Origin: Allium sativum
Taxonomy: Eukaryota > Streptophyta > Magnoliopsida > Asparagales > Amaryllidaceae
DNA: 64,000 nucleotides
Assembly: GCA_030737875.1 (NCBI GenBank)
Contig: CM060912.1
Coordinates: 880,485,199-880,549,198 of the forward strand
Reading direction: 5' to 3'
Of this stretch, positions 59,547 to 64,000 are shown one piece after another. The notes beneath the pieces are model-generated. The model ran no database searches, was not told where the DNA came from, and saw nothing but the letters and a program-made list of their open reading frames with translations. Made by a program: the position numbers and the translations under genes. Within the stretch, counting starts at the first letter, position 1. Every line of letters starts with the position of its first letter.

Positions 59547-59929
59547 CCTCGTCCACAAACCATGGACGATATTTATTGATTGTGATTGGTGTGAAAATTG
59601 ATTGATAGCGAATGGTTGTTTGGGACTGTTTGTGGTTGATATTGATTGATTTTGATTGAAAAATACCCGTTTGTGGTTGAGAAATATTTGGTTGAAACCA
59701 CATAGGATTAGTTTGTGGAAATGAAATAAATATATACATGCCGCCTGCGTGCGAACTAGATGCATGATCCCCATTGTCAAAAACCGCGAGGTTTTAAGGT
59801 AGAGCGAGGAGCCGTACTAGGGACGGTCCCGGTTTTAACTACCCTGCCGTTATGCTGCCGAATTTTTTTGAAATATACATGTGTTAGAATAATTTTCATT
59901 CGTTGAAATAAATTACATATGTTGAAAGA

Positions 59930-60345
59930 ATATTCATGTGTTGAGTTAAAATTCATTCGTCGAGTTGAAATTCATGTGTTGAATATTATTTGAATTTAAA
60001 CAAATAATTTTAGCGATAAAAATCACATTTTTATATATATACAAACTATAGAGAATATTCATGTGTTGAGTTGCAATTCATTCGTTGAGTTGAAATTCAT
60101 GTGTTGAATATTATTTGAATTTAAACAATTAATTTTAGCGATAAAAATCACATTTTTATATATATACAAACTATAGAGAATATTCATGTGTTGAGTTGCA
60201 ATTCATTCGTTGAGTTGAAATTCATGTGTTGAATATTATTTGAATTTAAACAAATAATTTTAGCGATAAAAATCACATTTTTATATATATACAAACTATA
60301 GAGAATATTCATGTGTTGAATTGAAATTCGTTCGTCGAGTTGAAA
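59930..60345. repeat. 125-bp tandem repeat, about three copies, in LTR E
   Basis: Copies of tgaatttaaacaa-taatttt begin at 59991, 60116 and 60241, and each also contains attcatgtgttga and the palindromic GATAAAAATCACATTTTTAT. The copies are nearly identical, so the array is young. Confidence 0.88.
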
Positions 60346-61364
60346 TTCATGTATTGAATGTTATCGTATTTTAAAATAAAATGAATAGACAATAAAAACT
60401 ACATTTTTATTGTGAATATGAAGTGTTAAAAACATTCATGTGTTGAATAAATATTTTTGATGATAAAAACATTTCTTTTATCATGTATACGCTTTGATAA
60501 AAATACACACGGGTTGAAATAAATAATAGTTTGCTAGAAATATTATTATTGGCTTTGTTCTGCATATATATACATGTGTTGAACATGAAAAATGGATTAG
60601 CTGTAGAGTAAAGAAATTATTTGCGTGCCCGACAAATAGGTAAGCCTTGATGAGTTGGCTGCGCAATTTTATTTTTATATCAACTCCTGTGAATGCCATT
60701 GGATGCGGAGTGCTGGTTATTTTGTGTGAAAAAAATAAATATCGCCATAGGATAGTAACAATTAAATTTGAACTACGCTACATGGCATACTTCTTGACGA
60801 TAGGCATACTTCATCATATTCCACATAAGCAATTGGAGCTTGTGTGACGAGGTGGAAGATTTACCATACGAGCGGGAGGCTTGTATGGCGATGATTATAT
60901 ACTACAGGTTGAACTGATGACTGATATGGACTCTATAAAATATAACGATAAATTGCCAGATTAATAAAAACCCCACACGGGTCTGGAGTTGACAATAATC
61001 ACATCTCTCTAGTTATTAGATACGACACATGGACTATTTATTTCCACACGGAAACGGGGGTGACGAGAATTTATTCTCTGGAGTGATTATCTATACATGC
61101 TCCCCCGTAAACACCAGAATATATCACTATAAATATGTGAATGCTTTTTAGGATTTATTGGGTACCTAACACGGCCCAATAAATTTCCAAACCCCTCCCC
61201 GTACAAAGGAGGATATGGCGAAATTTTTCGAAATATTAAGGCGTTAGTGAAATATTTGAAGTGAAAACGATATTGAAATTGTTGAATGAACTATATTTAT
61301 ATATTGAAATTGTTGAATGAACTATATTTATATAATTATACAAATATAAATAAAATTAAAACGA

Positions 61365-61805
61365 AACGTGGCCGTGCAGTTCGTATTTTGAAACCGAGAT
61401 TTCAAACGATTATACCGGGAGATCCGACCATCGGATTTTCCTGAAATCGCAACCGTTGGGTTCACTTTGGAAAAATCTTTCCAACGGCACCAACTTTGTA
61501 AAAATCCAACGGTTGGATTGTCTGGAATGTTTAATTCAAATCTGAAAAAAAACAGCACCAGAAACGATTATATTTATATATATATATAAATATAATTATA
61601 ATTAATCGAATAACGACGCTGCAGTTCGTATTTTGATATTGAAACTTCAAACGATTGTACCGGGAGATCCGACCGTCGGATTTTCCCGAAACCGGAACCG
61701 TTGGATTCGTTTTAAAAAGTCCTTTCTTATGATGTAAATTTTGTGAAGATCCAACGGTTAGATTTTCAGATATGTGTAAATCAAATCTGAAGAAAAACAG
61801 CGCCA
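61365..61805. repeat. Tandem duplication of about 245 bp holding the conserved palindrome, LTR E
   Basis: Two diverged copies, each with gcagttcgtattttg (about 61375 and 61620), the GGGAGATCCGACC(A/G)TCGGATTTTCC palindrome region, AACCGTTGG(G/A)TTC and AATCCAACGGTT-type blocks. Sister LTRs carry one copy. Confidence 0.8.
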
Positions 61806-63731
61806 CGGCCGCGTTATGGCCCGAAGCGTCGTTTTGAATAAATCGGCTATTTTAAATAAATAAAAATAGTGATAAATCGTTATAAAATATCATAAACGAT
61901 AGGGAATAGAAATAAAATGAATTTGCTCGATTTATGTAGTATTTGATGGTTGAATGTGTTTGGTGTGAAAATTACATTAAAGAACAAAATTGGTGTTGTC
62001 GAATGATTTAACCATTGAAATAAATTGATTTGAAATTCTAAATATATGTGAATTATTTGAAAAGGCCGAGTTAATTCTCATTTCAAATAATTGACCGACG
62101 ATTGAAAGTCGAAAATAAAGACGGGGGTCGAAGACCGGAGATCTTCACCTCGTTTGGATGGTAACCGAGGTCCTGATTGGGAGGCATCCCGAAATATGGA
62201 TAATGAGTGGTGATCGTCCCGACGTACGTGGTGATCGATGGGTTTGCGAGGTATTTAGTGCCTCCGGTTTCGTTCAGACCCAGAACGGACTTGTAAATGG
62301 ACTGTGTGTCTGACATTGGATTTTATTCTGTGTTGATTGATCTCTGTTAAATATACATCTGTTTGGCGGCGGAGAATTTATTCTTTTGCTTAACACCCTT
62401 CTCTGAGACGCACGAGCTCAGAGGTTGTATATCGATGGACATCAGTAGCATGGCATGAATTGCCTGTGTGGCATGCTAAGATGCAGTGATAAGGGCTTCT
62501 GTTGAAAAGCAAAGTCTTGTGGTGATGATCAAAGCACCGCCTGTGTGACGTAGCTTTGTGTATAACGTAAATTCGCGAGCCTCACACCCCGGTATGAACC
62601 AGAAACGGGAGAAGGACCTCAGGGAGGACATGCGTTTCTTTCTAGCTAGGGTGGTGTCGGTGACCTACCAGCCCTGACATTTATATACATTTCACCTATG
62701 TGGTTGTTGCTGTTGCGAGGCGTCTCGGTTTGATCGGACGATCCGGGTCCGATGGAGTCATTCGTTGGCTCATTTACGCCCCGAAGGGCGGAGAAACGTA
62801 TTGTTCAGGCACTATAATCCACTCCGTGTGGACCGGCCCTGTCGCTCCAAGGGGTAGTTGCGGCTGTTCCGGAGACATGGGCTAGATTGTCTCGAAGTCG
62901 GTAAGGACTATCTTTTGCCTTGGTTCAGGACGGAAATCCAATTTCCAAATATGTCATCGTGCGAATTTGATTGTATACCTATATATGGAGACATAGTGGT
63001 ATGGGGCATTAATGTCTTCTATGATTGATAGTTATGATTTGAAATTGTTTTCAAAACATATAAACACTAGTAATCATATCAAATGCTTCTGTTTTATTCG
63101 TATCAAGCATATTCTGGCCGTTATAAGGTAAAAACTATATCCTCCGGTTTGCGTTGCATTATGTGATGGGAACTGAGTCTTATAATGGCTTCATTTTTAT
63201 AAAAAGCATAGCGATGTTTAAAAGAAAGATTTGTTTTAAAGCACTGGCAATCCAATGGAGTAAACCCGTTCCACGAAAGTGGCGTGGTCCTGTGATTAGC
63301 CAAATTATATATGTGTTGAGTAGATTTCTCATACCAGTCCCATGACTGACTCGTAGTTTGTTTCACTTTCAAACTCGGGTGCCCCTTTTTTTTCTACACG
63401 GGCAGCCTTGTATTCAGCTTTAGCTGGTTCTTTCTGGATAGTTGGAGCTGAAGATGGATTCTATCATTTATCTCTTTTTATGCTGTTCAGCTCCTATTGT
63501 ACATATTATGTTTGTTTTCCGCTGTAGACATTTATGTATAGCTGAACTGTATTTTTTTCTAAGTATGATCCTTTATACTGTGTAACTCTGATGATTACTT
63601 TTATCCAGTATATTCTATTGTTCATTTTTTGGTGTTTTTATTTAATTTTGTTCTGCTATTATCTGTTTCTGTGTTATATTCCAAAGATAACCCTTTCCAC
63701 CGTCAGTACGGGGTTTGGGGTCGTCTCAACG

Positions 63732-63743
63732 TGGTATCAGAGC
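63732..63743 (+). other. Primer binding site, initiator Met tRNA
   Basis: TGGTATCAGAGC three bases after the end of LTR E. Confidence 0.95.
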
Positions 63744-63978
63744 TTTGGTTAAGCTTAGTTCTGGAATATAACATTTGAACAAACTCGTCAGAAATAGAAC
63801 CAGTAGTGTTCTAGGACGGGTAACTCTATACAGATAGGATCAGGAATATCCTAGTATGAGTAGCAGAATGAAATAGCACCTCGATAGACACATTTACATT
63901 GAAGTATATGTTTCTATATTTTAAATTATCTTTTCTGTGACCTGACACTTGATCTTCTGTTTGCAGAAGTACTAGAAA

Positions 63979-64000
63979 ATGAGTGTCAGAAACAGAAGGA
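63979..64000 (+). CDS. Probable start of gag of the LTR E element (cut by window end)
   Basis: ATG at 63979 opens MSVRNRR and stays open to the window end, 236 nt after the PBS. It follows a possible splice acceptor (ctgtttgcag, ending 63966). Position and orientation fit gag, but seven codons cannot establish it. Confidence 0.4.

Larger units (their letters stand above)
57822..63728 (+). repeat. 5' LTR (E) of a giant-LTR retrotransposon running off the window
   Basis: 5,907 bp from TGTAACGACCC to GGGTCGTCTCA, followed by a PBS at 63732, so this is a true 5' LTR rather than a solo LTR. The 5 bp before it is CCAAC (57817-57821), the expected target duplication. Internal features: TATA box at 58682, GC island about 58725-59105 with AAACCCTAG, a TA microsatellite about 59505-59543, a 125-bp triplication (about 59930-60345) and a duplicated palindrome block (61365-61805). 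No convincing gene. Confidence 0.93.

Noticed and set aside
63732..63743. tRNA genes at TGGTATCAGAGC sites
   Set aside because: Only the 12-base 3'-end complement is present, next to LTR ends. These are primer-binding sites; no cloverleaf is present.

Overview
The window is nuclear DNA from a flowering plant, probably a eudicot with a large repeat-rich genome. I recognise no host gene, tRNA gene or rRNA gene. Everything identifiable is transposable-element DNA, mostly nested. The evidence is plant-type Ty3/gypsy and L1 proteins, plant LTR termini with initiator-Met-tRNA primer sites (TGGTATCAGAGC), plant-style introns, a TRIM, and two hAT-type MITEs.

The backbone is one family of giant LTRs (about 5.9-6.9 kb each, TGTAAC(G/A)ACCC...GGGTCGT(T/C)TCA), present as six copies plus a divergent relative and a fragment. 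(1) Positions 1-22602 hold a minus-strand element: the end of its 3' LTR (1-4085), an internal domain of only about 1.0 kb (4086-5122) with a clear PPT and PBS, and a 5' LTR (5123-22602). That 5' LTR is interrupted by a solo LTR of the same family (6687-17304, TSD TCCGG), which is itself interrupted by a 5'-truncated, decayed L1 LINE (12963-17233). (2) Positions 22603-26886 are AT-rich filler with a 293-bp hAT MITE and an LTR fragment. (3) Positions 26887-53878 hold a plus-strand solo LTR (TSD ATCAT) broken by three later insertions: a complete Tat-lineage Ty3/gypsy element (29064-43039, TSD GAGTT), a 448-bp TRIM (44638-45085, TSD TAAAT), and another solo giant LTR in minus orientation (45464-52032). 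(4) Positions 53884-57821 are AT-rich, with an 887-bp hAT MITE (TSD GATAGTAC) and a divergent related LTR. (5) Positions 57822-63728 are a plus-strand 5' LTR followed by its PBS and the first codons of a probable gag at the window edge.

The most informative element is the 13,976-bp Tat element. Its two 873-bp LTRs differ at one position by eye, so it inserted recently. On the minus strand it encodes Gag-protease (907 aa) and Pol (RT, degenerate RNase H, second archaeal-type RNase H, integrase without chromodomain). The two are in one frame, separated by a single UAG in the context UAG-CAA-UUA, which matches the classic plant-virus readthrough signal. On the opposite strand, between pol and the 3' LTR, lies a separate intron-containing gene. 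Its product would have a PF04195-like domain, an RS-rich segment, a long coiled coil and a basic tail, and its own candidate promoter. This is the accessory-gene layout known from Tat-lineage elements such as Grande; here it has two inferred introns and one premature stop.

All six giant LTRs have a TATA-like box 860-900 bp from their 5' end, followed by a GC-rich island. That predicts R-U5 leaders of about 5 kb, which is unusual. The coordinates, TSDs, motifs and frames were read directly. Family names rest on recognised protein motifs, and no database search was possible.
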